From Pseudorhodoferax sp. Leaf267 (GTDB lineage Bacteria; Pseudomonadota; Gammaproteobacteria; Burkholderiales; Burkholderiaceae_C), in the NCBI RefSeq assembly GCF_001422405.1, contig NZ_LMMV01000001.1, forward strand, positions 1,460,157-1,524,156: 64,000 nt of DNA, read 5' to 3'. Below are positions 27,711 through 36,957 of this stretch, one piece after another. Position numbers and translations under genes: made by a program. The notes beneath the pieces were generated by a model. That model saw nothing but the letters and a program-made list of their open reading frames with translations, made no database searches and was not told where the DNA came from. How positions within the stretch are numbered: position 1 is the stretch's first letter; the number at the start of each line of letters is the position of its first letter.

Positions 27711-27734
27711 CCACCCCCGTCTGGCCACTCAAGG

Positions 27735-27751
27735 GGGCGCCGCCAGCGCCC
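27735..27751. terminator. Hairpin between convergent genes
   Basis: GGGCGC / GCGCCC stem with a 5-nt loop, 24 nt after the exported-protein stop and 80 nt from the convergent transporter stop. No T-tract. Confidence 0.35.
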
Positions 27752-27831
27752 GGGCGGAGCCCGTTGCGCGCCGGCTGCCGGCAGGGCCTGCGCCGCGGCC
27801 GCGTGATGGGCCTTGGCCTGCGAGCCGGTGG

Positions 27832-29163
27832 TCAGTCGCGCGATTCGAGCTTGCGGTTCAGGCTCAGTGCGCCGAGCGTGCAGGCCGCGCCCGACAGCAG
27901 ATACACGCTGACGTAGCCCAGCCCGAAATTGGCCGACAGGCCCAGCGCCACCAGGGGCGCGAAGGCCGCGCCGATCAGCCAGGCGATATCGGACGTGAGC
28001 GCCGCACCCGTATAGCGAAACCGCGGGCTGAAGTTGGACGTCACCGTGCCGGCGGCCTGGCCATAGGACAGGCCCAGCAGCACCGACCCCAGCAGGATGA
28101 ACACATCCTGGCCCAGCGTGCCGCCGTCCAGCAACGTGGGCGCGAAGCCGCTGAACACGGCGATCAATGCGGCCAGCGAGCCCAGCGTGCGGCGCCGGCC
28201 ATAGCGGTCGGCGATCCAGCCCGAGGCCACGATGCCGCCGGCGCACAGCACGCCGCCCACCATCTGCACCACGAGGAAGCCGGGGATCGATTGCTCGGTG
28301 TACAGGTTGATCCAGGACAGCGGGAACACCGTGACCAGGTGGAACAACGCATAGCTGGCCAGCGCGGCGAACGCACCGATGACCACGTTCGTGCCCTGCT
28401 GGCTGAGCAGCTCGGTGGCCGAGACGGGCTGCAGTTCCTGCTTGTCCAGCAGCTCCGTGTATTCCTGCGCCGCGACCAGGCGCAGGCGCGCGAACAGCGC
28501 CACCACGTTGATCGCAAAGGCCACGAAGAAGGGATAGCGCCAGCCCCAGGTCAGGAAGTCGGCATGGGTCAGGCTGCTGTAGAGGTAGGCGAACAAGGCG
28601 CTGGCGATGATGAAGCCGACCGGCGCGCCGAGCTGGCCCAGCATTGAATACCAGCCACGCCGGTCCTTGGGCGCGTTCAGCGCCAGCAGCGAGGGCAGCC
28701 CGTCCCACGAGCCGCCCAGTGCCAGTCCCTGGCCGATACGCAATGCGGCCAGCAGCCAGACGGCCGTGATGCCCAGCGTGGTGGTGCTCGGCAGGAAGGC
28801 GATGCCGGCCGTCGAGCAGCCCATCAGGAACAGCGCGAGGGTGAGCTTGGTGGCCCGGCCCCAGCGCCGCTGCACCGCCATCGACAGCACCGTGCCGAAC
28901 GGGCGCGCCACAAAGGCCAGCGCGAACAGCGCGAAGGCCCACAGCGTGCCCTCCAGCCGCTCCAGGTGCGGGAAGAACACCGACGGGAACACCAGCACCG
29001 AGGCGATGCCGTAGACGAAGAAGTCGAAATACTCGGACGTGCGGCCAATCACCACGCCGACCGCGATGTCGCCCGGGTCGACATGGTGCTCGCTCTCCGG
29101 CGCGGCTCCGCCGGGGCGGTCGAACTGGTTCCCCGGCACGGATGTGTGGCTGATGCTGGACAT
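27832..29163 (-). CDS. MHS-family MFS transporter (metabolite:H+ symporter)
   Basis: 443-residue 12-TM transporter. The family signature near the N-terminus, IGRTSEYFDFFVYGIASVLVFPSVFFPH, and the loop GRATKLTLALFLMG with R...LGLALGGSWDGLP mark the metabolite:H+ symporter group (relatives: ShiA, ProP, KgtP, citrate carriers). The usual RxGR loop motif appears as DRYGRRRTLG in the middle. Substrate unknown. A tail of about 45 soluble residues precedes TM1. Divergent from the cyo operon with a 168-bp shared region. Monocistronic. Confidence 0.9.
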   Translation of the reverse strand: MSSISHTSVPGNQFDRPGGAAPESEHHVDPGDIAVGVVIGRTSEYFDFFVYGIASVLVFPSVFFPHLERLEGTLWAFALFALAFVARPFGTVLSMAVQRRWGRATKLTLALFLMGCSTAGIAFLPSTTTLGITAVWLLAALRIGQGLALGGSWDGLPSLLALNAPKDRRGWYSMLGQLGAPVGFIIASALFAYLYSSLTHADFLTWGWRYPFFVAFAINVVALFARLRLVAAQEYTELLDKQELQPVSATELLSQQGTNVVIGAFAALASYALFHLVTVFPLSWINLYTEQSIPGFLVVQMVGGVLCAGGIVASGWIADRYGRRRTLGSLAALIAVFSGFAPTLLDGGTLGQDVFILLGSVLLGLSYGQAAGTVTSNFSPRFRYTGAALTSDIAWLIGAAFAPLVALGLSANFGLGYVSVYLLSGAACTLGALSLNRKLESRD

Positions 29164-29331
29164 GTTCTCTCAATGAACCTGTTGGTGAAGGCACTATAAA
29201 CGTATACGCTCCAATCACGCCCCTGCTGGACGTGGGACAAAACGTCCTATCGCCGCCCTCCTTGCCGGGAGCTACCATTCGCGCGCTTTCCGCAATCGGG
29301 ATTTCCCGTGTGCGATTTACGGACCTCTGCC

Positions 29332-30351
29332 ATGTACCGCATGCGTCTACTCACATCACTCCGGGCTGTGGCCCTGCTGGCCCTGGCCGGCCTGCTGGCC
29401 GGCTGCAGCAAAATGGTCGTGCTCTACCCGGCGGGCGACATCGCGGCGCAGCAGGGGCGCCTGGTCGTCATTGCCACCGTGCTCATGCTGCTGATCATCG
29501 TGCCGGTGATCGTGCTGATCCTGCTGTTCGCCTGGCGCTACCGCCAGGGCAGCCAGCATGCCGAGACCGAGTACGACCCCGATTGGCACCACTCCACCAA
29601 GCTCGAACTCGTGATCTGGGCCGCACCGCTGGTCATCGTGATCGCGCTGGGCGCGCTGACCTGGATCACCACGCACCAGCTCGACCCTTACCGCCCGCTG
29701 GACCGCATCGCGCCCGGCCGCCCCGTGCACCAGGGCGTCACGCCGCTGGAGGTGCAGGTGGTCGCGCTGGACTGGAAGTGGCTGTTCTTCTACCCCGAGC
29801 AGGGCATCGCCACCGTCAATGAGCTGGCCGCGCCGGTGGACCGGCCGATCCGCTTCACGCTGACGTCCAGCCACACCATGAACGCGTTCTACATTCCGGA
29901 CCTGGCCGGCATGATCTACACCATGCCCGGCATGCAGACCGAGCTGAACGCCGTCATGAACAAGGCCGGCGTGTACCAGGGCATGTCCTCGCACTACAGC
30001 GGCGCCGGCTTCTCGGGCATGACGTTCAAGTTCCACGGCCTGTCGGACGCCGACTTCGCGGCCTGGGTGGCCAAGGCCAAGGCCGAGGGCAAGCCGCTGT
30101 CGCGCGACGCCTACCGCAACCTGGTCAAGCCGAGCGAGCGCAACCCGGTGGAGCGCTTCGCCTCCGTGGAGCCCGGCCTGTACCAGCGCGTGCTGAACCT
30201 GTGCGTGGAAGAAGGCCAGCCCTGCATGCACGCCACCATGGCCCAGGACGCCCAGCGCAACCAGAGCTACCGGGCCGGCCAAAAGCTGGCGGCCGCAGCC
30301 GAAGGCGCCATCTGCACCGCTGAAACGCGCAAAGACCTCGAGATTTTCTGA
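29332..30351 (+). CDS. cyoA: Cytochrome bo3 ubiquinol oxidase subunit II
   Basis: 339-residue lipoprotein subunit of the quinol oxidase. Lipobox LLAGC (Cys ~25) after a hydrophobic signal, two TMs (about 48-70 and 95-115), then a cupredoxin domain lacking the CuA ligands, as expected for a quinol (not cytochrome c) oxidase: WKWLFFYPEQGIATVNE, MNAFYIPDLAGMIYTMPGMQTEL, SSHYSGAGFSGMTFKF. I chose the ATG at 29332; one further upstream in frame would give a longer unusual N-terminus. First gene of cyoABCD-surf1, ending 3 nt before cyoB. Confidence 0.96.
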   Translation: MYRMRLLTSLRAVALLALAGLLAGCSKMVVLYPAGDIAAQQGRLVVIATVLMLLIIVPVIVLILLFAWRYRQGSQHAETEYDPDWHHSTKLELVIWAAPLVIVIALGALTWITTHQLDPYRPLDRIAPGRPVHQGVTPLEVQVVALDWKWLFFYPEQGIATVNELAAPVDRPIRFTLTSSHTMNAFYIPDLAGMIYTMPGMQTELNAVMNKAGVYQGMSSHYSGAGFSGMTFKFHGLSDADFAAWVAKAKAEGKPLSRDAYRNLVKPSERNPVERFASVEPGLYQRVLNLCVEEGQPCMHATMAQDAQRNQSYRAGQKLAAAAEGAICTAETRKDLEIF

Positions 30352-30354
30352 GCC

Positions 30355-32364
30355 ATGGCCATGACCGAACACACGACCGCGCCCGCGCACTGGCTGCTGG
30401 GCCGCATCACCTGGGACTCGATCCCGATGGCCCACGAGCCCATCCTGCTGTGGACCTTCATCGCCGTCTCGCTGGGGGGCCTGGGCCTGTTGGCCGTCCT
30501 GACCAAATACCGCGTCTGGGGCCCGCTGTGGCGCGACTGGCTGTGCAGCATCGACCACAAGCGCATCGGCATCATGTACATGATCCTGGGCATCGTGATG
30601 CTGCTGCGCGGTTTTGCCGACGCCATCATGATGCGCCTGCACCAGGCCATGGCCTTCGGCGACAACATGGGCTATTTGCCGCCGCACCACTACGACCAGA
30701 TCTTCACGGCGCACGGCGTGATCATGATCTTCTTCGTGGCGATGCCGCTGGTCACCGGCCTCATGAACTACCTGGTGCCGCTGCAGATCGGCGCGCGCGA
30801 CGTGGCCTTCCCGTTCCTGAACAATTTCAGCTTCTGGATGACGACCGCCGGGGCCGCGCTGGTCATGGTGTCGCTGTTCCTGGGTGAGTTCTCCACCTCC
30901 GGCTGGCTGGCGCTGTCCAACCTGGGGCACCAGAACCCGGGGGTCGGGCTGGACTACTACATCTGGGCGCTGCAGATCGCGGGGGTGGGCACCACGCTGT
31001 CGGGCATCAACCTGCTGGTGACCATCATCAAGATGCGCGCCCCCGGCATGGACCTCATGAAGATGCCGATCTTCACGTGGACCTCGCTGTGCACCAACGC
31101 GCTGATCGTGGCCTCGTTCCCCATCCTCACGGCCGCGCTGGTGCTGATGAGCCTGGACCGCTTCGTCGGCACGAACTTCTTCACGAACGACCTGGGCGGC
31201 AACCCCATGCTGTACGTGAACCTGATCTGGATCTGGGGCCACCCCGAGGTCTACATCCTGGTGCTGCCGGCCTTCGGCGTGTTCTCCGAAGTGGTGGCCA
31301 CGTTCAGCCGCAAGCGCCTGTTCGGCTACACCTCCATGGTCTACGCCACGGTGTGTATCACCATCCTGTCGTACCTGGTCTGGCTGCACCATTTCTTCAC
31401 CATGGGCTCGGGCGCCAGCGTGAACAGCTTCTTCGGCATCACGACCATGATCATCTCGATCCCGACGGGCGCGAAGATCTTCAACTGGCTGTTCACCATG
31501 TACCGCGGCCGCATCCGCTTCACGGTGCCCATGCTGTGGACCATCGGCTTCATGGTCACCTTCGCCATCGGCGGGATGACGGGTGTGCTGCTGGCCGTGC
31601 CGCCGGCCGACTTCGTGCTGCACAACAGCCTGTTCCTGATCGCGCACTTCCACAACGTGATCATCGGCGGTGTGGTGTTCGCCATGTTCGCCGGCATCAA
31701 CTACTGGTTCCCCAAGGCCTTCGGCTACCGGCTCGACGAGTTCTGGGGCAAGTGCTCGTTCTGGTTCTGGCTGGTGGGCTTCTGGGTGGCGTTCACGCCG
31801 CTGTACATCCTGGGCCTGATGGGCGTGACGCGCCGCGTGAGCCATTTCGAGGACACCTCGCTGCAGATCTGGTTCCAGATCGCCGCCGTGGGTGCCTTCC
31901 TGGTGGCGCTGGGTATCGCCAGCTTCATGATCCAGCTGGGCGTGAGCTTTTTGCGCCGCGACCAGTTGCGCGACGTGACGGGCGACCCCTGGGACGGCCG
32001 CACGCTCGAATGGGCCACGTCCTCGCCGCCGCCGCAGTACAACTTCGCGTTCACGCCCGTCGTGCATGACATGGACGCCTGGTGGGACATGAAGAAGCAT
32101 GGCTACCAGCGTCCGCTGTCCGGCTACAAGCCCATCCACATGCCGCTGAACACGGGCTCCGGCGTCGTGATCTCCGGCCTGTCGCTGGTGCTGGGCTTCG
32201 CGCTGATCTGGCACATGTGGCCGCTGGCCGCTGCCTCGTTCGCCGCCATCGTCGTGGCCTCCATCGCCCACACCTTCAACTACAAGCGCGACTACCACAT
32301 CCCGGCGAACGAAGTCACCGCCGCCGAGAACGCGCGCACCCAACTGCTGGCCCGCCATGTCTGA
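30355..32364 (+). CDS. cyoB: Cytochrome bo3 ubiquinol oxidase subunit I
   Basis: 669-residue catalytic subunit with low-spin heme b and the heme o/CuB centre; reduces O2 and pumps protons. Ligand motifs: [13 protein letters not shown] (TM2 His), [14 protein letters not shown] (CuB His and cross-linked Tyr of the D/K channels region), LHHFFTMG (two CuB His) and [10 protein letters not shown] (both heme His). The extra TM helices at each end typical of CyoB are present, and the C-terminal NYKRDYHIP matches E. coli CyoB. It overlaps cyoC by 8 nt. Confidence 0.97.
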   Translation: MAMTEHTTAPAHWLLGRITWDSIPMAHEPILLWTFIAVSLGGLGLLAVLTKYRVWGPLWRDWLCSIDHKRIGIMYMILGIVMLLRGFADAIMMRLHQAMAFGDNMGYLPPHHYDQIFTAHGVIMIFFVAMPLVTGLMNYLVPLQIGARDVAFPFLNNFSFWMTTAGAALVMVSLFLGEFSTSGWLALSNLGHQNPGVGLDYYIWALQIAGVGTTLSGINLLVTIIKMRAPGMDLMKMPIFTWTSLCTNALIVASFPILTAALVLMSLDRFVGTNFFTNDLGGNPMLYVNLIWIWGHPEVYILVLPAFGVFSEVVATFSRKRLFGYTSMVYATVCITILSYLVWLHHFFTMGSGASVNSFFGITTMIISIPTGAKIFNWLFTMYRGRIRFTVPMLWTIGFMVTFAIGGMTGVLLAVPPADFVLHNSLFLIAHFHNVIIGGVVFAMFAGINYWFPKAFGYRLDEFWGKCSFWFWLVGFWVAFTPLYILGLMGVTRRVSHFEDTSLQIWFQIAAVGAFLVALGIASFMIQLGVSFLRRDQLRDVTGDPWDGRTLEWATSSPPPQYNFAFTPVVHDMDAWWDMKKHGYQRPLSGYKPIHMPLNTGSGVVISGLSLVLGFALIWHMWPLAAASFAAIVVASIAHTFNYKRDYHIPANEVTAAENARTQLLARHV

Positions 32365-33025
32365 TATCGCCTACCCTGCCGGCCACGCCACGGCCCTGGG
32401 CCCGCGCCACCAAACCGGCGCGGCCGACCACGACGGCCCGCGCGTCTACCACCTGGCGGAAGAACCGCATCCGGAGAACGGCACGGCGCTGGGCTTCTGG
32501 ATGTACCTGATGAGCGACTGCCTCATCTTCGCCGCCCTGTTCGCCACCTACGGCGTGCTGGGCCGCAACTACGCGGGCGGCGCGGGCGGTGCCGAGCTGT
32601 TCGACCTGAAGCTGGTGGCCATCAACACGGCCTTCCTGCTGCTCTCGTCCATCACCTTCGGCTTCGCCATGCTGCAAAAGCAGCAGAACAACAAGGGCGG
32701 CACGCTGGCCTGGCTGGCCGTGACCGGTATGTTCGGCCTGTGCTTCCTGGCGGTGGAGCTGTACGAGTTCTACCACCTGATCCACGAAGGCGCGACGCCG
32801 CAGAGCAGCGCCGCCATGTCGGCCTTCTTCACGCTGGTCGGCACGCACGGCCTGCACGTCACTTTCGGCTCGATCTGGCTGGTCGTGCTGATGGTGCAGA
32901 TCGCCAAGCACGGCCTGATCCGCGAGAACAAGCGCCGGCTGATGTGCCTGTCGATGTTCTGGCACTTTCTGGACGTGGTCTGGATCGGCGTCTTCACCTT
33001 TGTCTACCTGATGGGAGTGCTTTGA
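32357..33025 (+). CDS. cyoC: Cytochrome bo3 ubiquinol oxidase subunit III
   Basis: 222-residue five-TM subunit of the quinol oxidase. Typical strings: [21 protein letters not shown] (TM1), [18 protein letters not shown], and [17 protein letters not shown]. The ATG lies inside the end of cyoB; its stop overlaps the cyoD ATG (TGATG). The N-terminal 40 residues are soluble and His/Asp-containing. Confidence 0.96.
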   Translation: MSDIAYPAGHATALGPRHQTGAADHDGPRVYHLAEEPHPENGTALGFWMYLMSDCLIFAALFATYGVLGRNYAGGAGGAELFDLKLVAINTAFLLLSSITFGFAMLQKQQNNKGGTLAWLAVTGMFGLCFLAVELYEFYHLIHEGATPQSSAAMSAFFTLVGTHGLHVTFGSIWLVVLMVQIAKHGLIRENKRRLMCLSMFWHFLDVVWIGVFTFVYLMGVL

Positions 33026-33444
33026 TGAGCACGCATGCGCACCACGACGGTCACCATGACAGCCATGACGACCACCACGACGACGGCCCGCACGTCACGA
33101 TGCGCGACTACGTGATCGGCTTCGTGCTGTCCGTCATCCTCACGGCCATCCCGTTCTGGCTCGTCATGAACAAGGTCATCGAGAACCGCACCGTCGCCGT
33201 GCTGGTGCTGGGCGGCCTGGCGATTGCGCAGATCCTCGTGCACATGGTGTATTTCCTGCACATGAACGGCAAGATCGAAGGCGGCTGGACCATGCTGTCC
33301 ACCATCTTCACCGTGGTCTTCGTCGGCATCGCCATCGCCGGCACCTTGTGGGTCATGTTCTACATGAACGCCAACATGATGCCCTCGCACAACGGCGACC
33401 CGGCCCAGCAGCAACACCCGCACCAGCACCAAGTCACGCAATGA
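33025..33444 (+). CDS. cyoD: Cytochrome bo3 ubiquinol oxidase subunit IV
   Basis: 139-residue small subunit assisting CuB insertion in E. coli. Three TMs, with YVIGFVLSVILTAIPFWLVM and AQILVHMVYFLHM typical of CyoD. The N-terminal 23 residues are remarkable: nine His and seven Asp before the first TM, more than the usual CyoD tail, a possible copper-binding extension; the C-terminus is also Gln/His-rich. Start overlaps the cyoC stop, and its own stop overlaps the SURF1 start (ATGA). Confidence 0.94.
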   Translation: MSTHAHHDGHHDSHDDHHDDGPHVTMRDYVIGFVLSVILTAIPFWLVMNKVIENRTVAVLVLGGLAIAQILVHMVYFLHMNGKIEGGWTMLSTIFTVVFVGIAIAGTLWVMFYMNANMMPSHNGDPAQQQHPHQHQVTQ

Positions 33445-34175
33445 CGGCGCGGCAGGCGCGCGGCCTGCCCTGGCTGCTGGCGGGCGCCGTGCTGCTGTTC
33501 GCCGGCTTCGCCGCGCTGGGCACATGGCAGGTGCAGCGCATGGGCTGGAAGCACGCGCTCATCGAGCGCATCGACGCCCGCGTGCACGCCGCGCCGACCG
33601 CACCGCCAGCCGCGCAGGACTGGCCGGCGGTCACCGCGTCCCCCCTGGATTTCGAATACCGCCGGCTGCGCCTGGACGGCGAGTTCCTGCACGGCCACGA
33701 GGTGCTCACGCAGGCCACCACCACGCTGGGCGCGGGCTTCTGGGTGCTGACGCCGCTGCGCCTGGCCGATGGCAGCGTGGTGCTCGTGAACCGCGGCTTC
33801 GTGCCGCCGGACCGGCGCGAGCCCGCCACGCGACAGGCCGCGCCACCGGCCGGCCCGGTCAGCGTCATCGGCCTGCTGCGCATCAGCGAGCCGCATGGCG
33901 GCTTCCTGCGCAAGAACGATCCGGCCGCCAACCGCTGGCATTCGCGTGACGTGGCGGCGATCGCTGCCGCGCGCGGCCTGCCCGCCGGCCGCGTGGCGCC
34001 CTACTTCGTGGACGCCGAGGCCACGCCCGCGGGACAGTGGCCGGTCGGCGGCCTCACGGTGCTGCGCCTGCCCGACAGCCACCTGGTCTATGCCGTCACC
34101 TGGTACGTGCTGGCGCTGATGGTGGCCGGCGCAGGCGTGTACGTGTGGCGCAGCGCGCGCCAGCCGCAAGCCTGA
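33441..34175 (+). CDS. SURF1 family oxidase assembly protein
   Basis: 244-residue membrane protein with one TM near each end (about 8-26 and 218-238) and the SURF1 core between: GTWQVQRMGWKHALIERID, FEYRRLRLDGEF, LTPLRLADGSVVLVNRGFVP, and a C-terminal HLVYAVTWYVLALM. SURF1/Shy1 proteins help insert heme (heme a in aa3 oxidases). Here the gene is fused by overlap to cyoABCD (ATGA), in the place where cyoE (heme o synthase) would be expected, suggesting a heme-insertion role for a bo3 enzyme. It ends 37 nt before the sensor kinase gene. Confidence 0.9.
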   Translation: MTARQARGLPWLLAGAVLLFAGFAALGTWQVQRMGWKHALIERIDARVHAAPTAPPAAQDWPAVTASPLDFEYRRLRLDGEFLHGHEVLTQATTTLGAGFWVLTPLRLADGSVVLVNRGFVPPDRREPATRQAAPPAGPVSVIGLLRISEPHGGFLRKNDPAANRWHSRDVAAIAAARGLPAGRVAPYFVDAEATPAGQWPVGGLTVLRLPDSHLVYAVTWYVLALMVAGAGVYVWRSARQPQA

Positions 34176-34212
34176 GCCACAGCCCCGCGCGGCGCACCGA
34201 CAATCCCGGCCC

Positions 34213-35550
34213 ATGCCGCTGACATCGCCCCCCGCCCTGCCGTTCCTCGCCTCGCGCCAGAGCGCGCCTGGCGAAGCGGCGGGCCTGAAGAACCTGCAGC
34301 AGCTCATCCAGCTGCGCTGGATCGCCGTGTTCGGCCAGGTGCTGACCATCGAGGTCGTGCACTACGGGCTGCGCATCGCGATCCCGATCGAGTCCATGCT
34401 CACGGTGCTGGCCGGGCTGGTGGCCATCAACGTGCTCAGCGTGATCCGCCTGCGCACGGGCCGCCGCGTGACCAGCGCCGAGCTGCTGGTGGCGTTGCTG
34501 GTGGACGTGGCCGCGCTGACGGCACAGCTCTACCTCTCCGGCGGTGCCAGCAACCCCTTCGTGTTCCTGTACCTGCTGCAGGTGATCCTGGGCGCGGTGC
34601 TGCTGCCGGCATGGGCCACCTGGGCGATGGTGGCCGTCACGACCGCCTGCTTTGCCGCGCTGGCGCTGTGGGCCCAGCCGCTGCCGCTGCCGGCCGACTA
34701 CCACCGCGGGCTGGCCAGCCCCTACATGGTCGGCATGCTGGTGTGCTTCGCGTTGAATGCGGCGCTGCTCGTGACCTTCATCGCGCGCATCGTGGGCAAC
34801 CTGCGCGAGCACGACCTGCGCCTGGCCGCACTGCGCCAGCGTGCCGCCGAAGAGGACCACATTGTGCGCATGGGCCTGCTGGCCTCGGGCGCAGCGCATG
34901 AGCTGGGCACGCCGCTGTCCACTCTGGCCGTGATCCTGGGCGACTGGCAGCACCTGCCGCATTTCAGCTCCGAGCCCGAGCTGGCCAACGACGTGGCCGA
35001 GATGCAGGCCCAGGTCGCGCGCTGCAAGTCCATCGTCAGCGGCATCCTGCTGTCGGCCGGCGAGGCGCGCGGCGAATCGTCCAGCGCGACCACGGTCGCC
35101 GCGTTCCTCGATGGCGTGGTGCAGAACTGGCGCCGCGCGCGCCCATCGCCGGGCTTCACCTACACCAATGCGTTCGGCGACGACCTGCCCATGGTGTCCG
35201 ACTCCGCGCTCAAGCAGATGATCGGCAATGTGCTGGACAACGCGCTCGACGCTTCGCCGCACGCCGTGCACCTGCACGCCTCGCGCGAGGCCGACCAGCT
35301 CGTGCTGACCGTGCGCGACAGCGGCCCCGGCTTCCTGCCCTACATGCTCAAGCAGATCGGCAAGCCCTACCAGTCCAGCAAGGGCCGGCCCGGCGGCGGG
35401 CTGGGCCTGTTCCTCGTGGTCAACGTTGCGCGCACACTGGGGGGCACGGTGGCGGCGCACAACCGGCCCGAAGGCGGCGCCGAGGTGCGCATCAGCCTGC
35501 CGCTGGCCGCCATCACCCTGTCCGAGGAGGACGACGCCGATGCCATCTGA
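34213..35550 (+). CDS. RegB/ActS/PrrB-like redox sensor histidine kinase
   Basis: 445-residue membrane kinase. About six TMs in the first 195 residues, then the H-box GAAHELGTPLST (His229), and N (IGNVLDNALDAS), G1 (DSGPGF) and G2 (GGGLGLFL) ATP-binding boxes. It keeps the RegB quinone-binding signature GGxxNPF (110-116, just before a TM) and a Cys at 271, about 40 residues after the H-box His, matching the redox-active Cys of RegB. Known RegB senses the ubiquinone pool/oxygen. Position right after cyoABCD-surf1 suggests it controls the oxidase. The downstream response regulator overlaps by 11 nt. Confidence 0.9.
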   Translation: MPLTSPPALPFLASRQSAPGEAAGLKNLQQLIQLRWIAVFGQVLTIEVVHYGLRIAIPIESMLTVLAGLVAINVLSVIRLRTGRRVTSAELLVALLVDVAALTAQLYLSGGASNPFVFLYLLQVILGAVLLPAWATWAMVAVTTACFAALALWAQPLPLPADYHRGLASPYMVGMLVCFALNAALLVTFIARIVGNLREHDLRLAALRQRAAEEDHIVRMGLLASGAAHELGTPLSTLAVILGDWQHLPHFSSEPELANDVAEMQAQVARCKSIVSGILLSAGEARGESSSATTVAAFLDGVVQNWRRARPSPGFTYTNAFGDDLPMVSDSALKQMIGNVLDNALDASPHAVHLHASREADQLVLTVRDSGPGFLPYMLKQIGKPYQSSKGRPGGGLGLFLVVNVARTLGGTVAAHNRPEGGAEVRISLPLAAITLSEEDDADAI

Positions 35551-36082
35551 AGACCCACGCCGCCTGCTGATCGTCGAAGACGACGCGGCCTTCGCGCGCA
35601 CGCTGGCGCGCTCCTTCGAGCGGCGCGACTACGCCGTGCGCGTGGCCGCCAGCCTGGAGCAGCTGACGACGCAACTGCAGAGCTTCGCGCCCGGCTACGC
35701 CGTGGTCGACCTCAAGCTGCAGGGCGAGGCCTCGGGCCTGGCCTGCGTGCGCGCGCTGCATGCGCACGATGCCGACATGCTGATCGTCGTGCTGACCGGC
35801 TTTGCCAGCATCGCCACCGCGGTGGAGGCCATCAAGCTGGGCGCCTGCCACTACCTGGCCAAACCCTCGAACACCGATGACATCGAGGCCGCGTTCGGCC
35901 GCGCCGAGGGCACGATCGAGGTCGAGCTCACGAACCGCTCCACGTCGATCAAGACGCTGGAGTGGGAGCGCATCCACGAGGTGCTGGCCGAGACCGGCTT
36001 CAACATCTCCGAAACCGCGCGCCGGCTGGGCATGCACCGGCGCACGCTGGCGAGGAAGCTGGAGAAGCAGCAGGTGCGTTGA
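35540..36082 (+). CDS. RegA/ActR/PrrA-like response regulator
   Basis: 180-residue two-domain regulator: receiver (1-125) with acidic pocket EDD (13-15), phospho-acceptor Asp57 in AVVDLKLQG, Thr/Lys switch (VLTGFAS and YLAKPSN), a short linker, and a C-terminal Fis-type helix-turn-helix (FNISETARRLGMHRRTLARKL) nearly identical in pattern to the RegA DNA-binding domain. Overlaps its kinase gene by 11 nt, so the two are made together. Known RegA regulates respiratory, photosynthetic and nitrogen genes in response to redox state; cyo is the obvious local target. Confidence 0.92.
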   Translation: MPSEDPRRLLIVEDDAAFARTLARSFERRDYAVRVAASLEQLTTQLQSFAPGYAVVDLKLQGEASGLACVRALHAHDADMLIVVLTGFASIATAVEAIKLGACHYLAKPSNTDDIEAAFGRAEGTIEVELTNRSTSIKTLEWERIHEVLAETGFNISETARRLGMHRRTLARKLEKQQVR

Positions 36083-36089
36083 GCGCGGT

Positions 36090-36677
36090 TCAGTAACGGT
36101 GGACGGGAACGCCGTGCTCGGAGACGAGGATGTTCTGCGCCATCACGTACAACGTGCTGCCTGACAGGTACAGCGCGATCTCGCCGTCGCCGTTGATGGT
36201 CTTGGTGTCGTAGCAGATGGTGCCTTTCGGATAGGTGATGCAGTCGTTCGCGACGGCAGGCCCTTCCACCTTGAACCGGACATTGCTCATGAGTATGCGA
36301 GCCTTGTCGACCCTGAGGTTGCCGGGCAACTCCGTGCTGCGGACGAGGACGTCGCTCGCCGACAGGTACTCCAGTTGCGCGGGCGCGCTCCATGCGTGCG
36401 TCCCCAGCACACTGCCGGTGCAGTCGGCGTTCTCGTAGGTGACGTTCTCCCGCTTGAAGCCATGGAGGCGGTTGACTTCACTCGTCACAACCAGGTTGAA
36501 GCGGGTGTGATTGAGGTCGCACGCCGAATAGGACCCGACATACTTGTCGAGCATGCCGGCCGGCCCGGCAGGCGGGCCGATCGGCTCGAACTCGTCGTCA
36601 TCCCCGCCCCCGCCGCCACAGGCCGCCAGCATCGCCAGCGCCCCCGTCGCCATCGCACACTTGAGCGTGTTCCTCAT
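36090..36677 (-). CDS. Putative lipoprotein, unknown function
   Basis: 195-residue predicted lipoprotein. Signal peptide with lipobox LAAC (Cys20), followed by a Gly5-Asp3 linker. The mature part contains SACDLNHTRFNLVVTSEVN, ENADCTGSVLG and NDCITYPKGTICYDTKTI; four Cys could pair into disulfides. I do not recognise a family. The ATG at 36677 was chosen for the signal peptide; the frame is open upstream. It is convergent with the redox regulator gene, only 7 nt apart, and monocistronic. Confidence 0.75.
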   Translation of the reverse strand: MRNTLKCAMATGALAMLAACGGGGGDDDEFEPIGPPAGPAGMLDKYVGSYSACDLNHTRFNLVVTSEVNRLHGFKRENVTYENADCTGSVLGTHAWSAPAQLEYLSASDVLVRSTELPGNLRVDKARILMSNVRFKVEGPAVANDCITYPKGTICYDTKTINGDGEIALYLSGSTLYVMAQNILVSEHGVPVHRY

Positions 36678-36885
36678 CTGCTCTCTCCCACCGGACCGCA
36701 CCGCGAAGTGCGGATTGACACGGGCCTGAGTCCGCCCGTGCGAGGCAAGAACCCAAGACGATGGGTGACAGGCGCTTGCAAACAATCAGATGGTCGAATG
36801 CATGACCAACACCCTGCGCATGAGCATAGTCAGGGCCGATCGACAGTTGAGGCCGCAGCCGCCGGGCGGCCTGCGCGGCCCGATG

Positions 36886-36907
36886 CAAGGCGCGTGCAGG
36901 CGCCTTG
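36886..36907. other. Inverted repeat in the gap between the lipoprotein and TTT-protein genes
   Basis: Perfect 8-bp arms CAAGGCGC / GCGCCTTG, 6-nt loop. It lies upstream of the lipoprotein gene (about 210 nt from its start) and downstream of the TTT gene stop, so it could be a second terminator or an operator. Nothing else was recognised in this 280-bp gap apart from the terminator at 36936. Confidence 0.4.
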
Positions 36908-36935
36908 TTGACGACAGTAGAAAGAACGAAAGGCA

Positions 36936-36950
36936 CCGCCCGAGGGGCGG
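36936..36950 (-). terminator. Rho-independent-like terminator of the TTT binding-protein gene
   Basis: On the minus strand, a CCGCCC / GGGCGG stem with a 3-nt loop lies 7 nt after the stop, followed by TGCCTTTCGTTCTTTC, a T-rich tail. This is the most classical terminator in the window. Confidence 0.6.
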
Positions 36951-36957
36951 GCCGCAC

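Noticed and set aside
29164..29331. Promoter boxes between the MHS transporter and cyoA
   Set aside because: TATAAA and TATACG boxes are present but no partner -35 at acceptable spacing was found on either strand.
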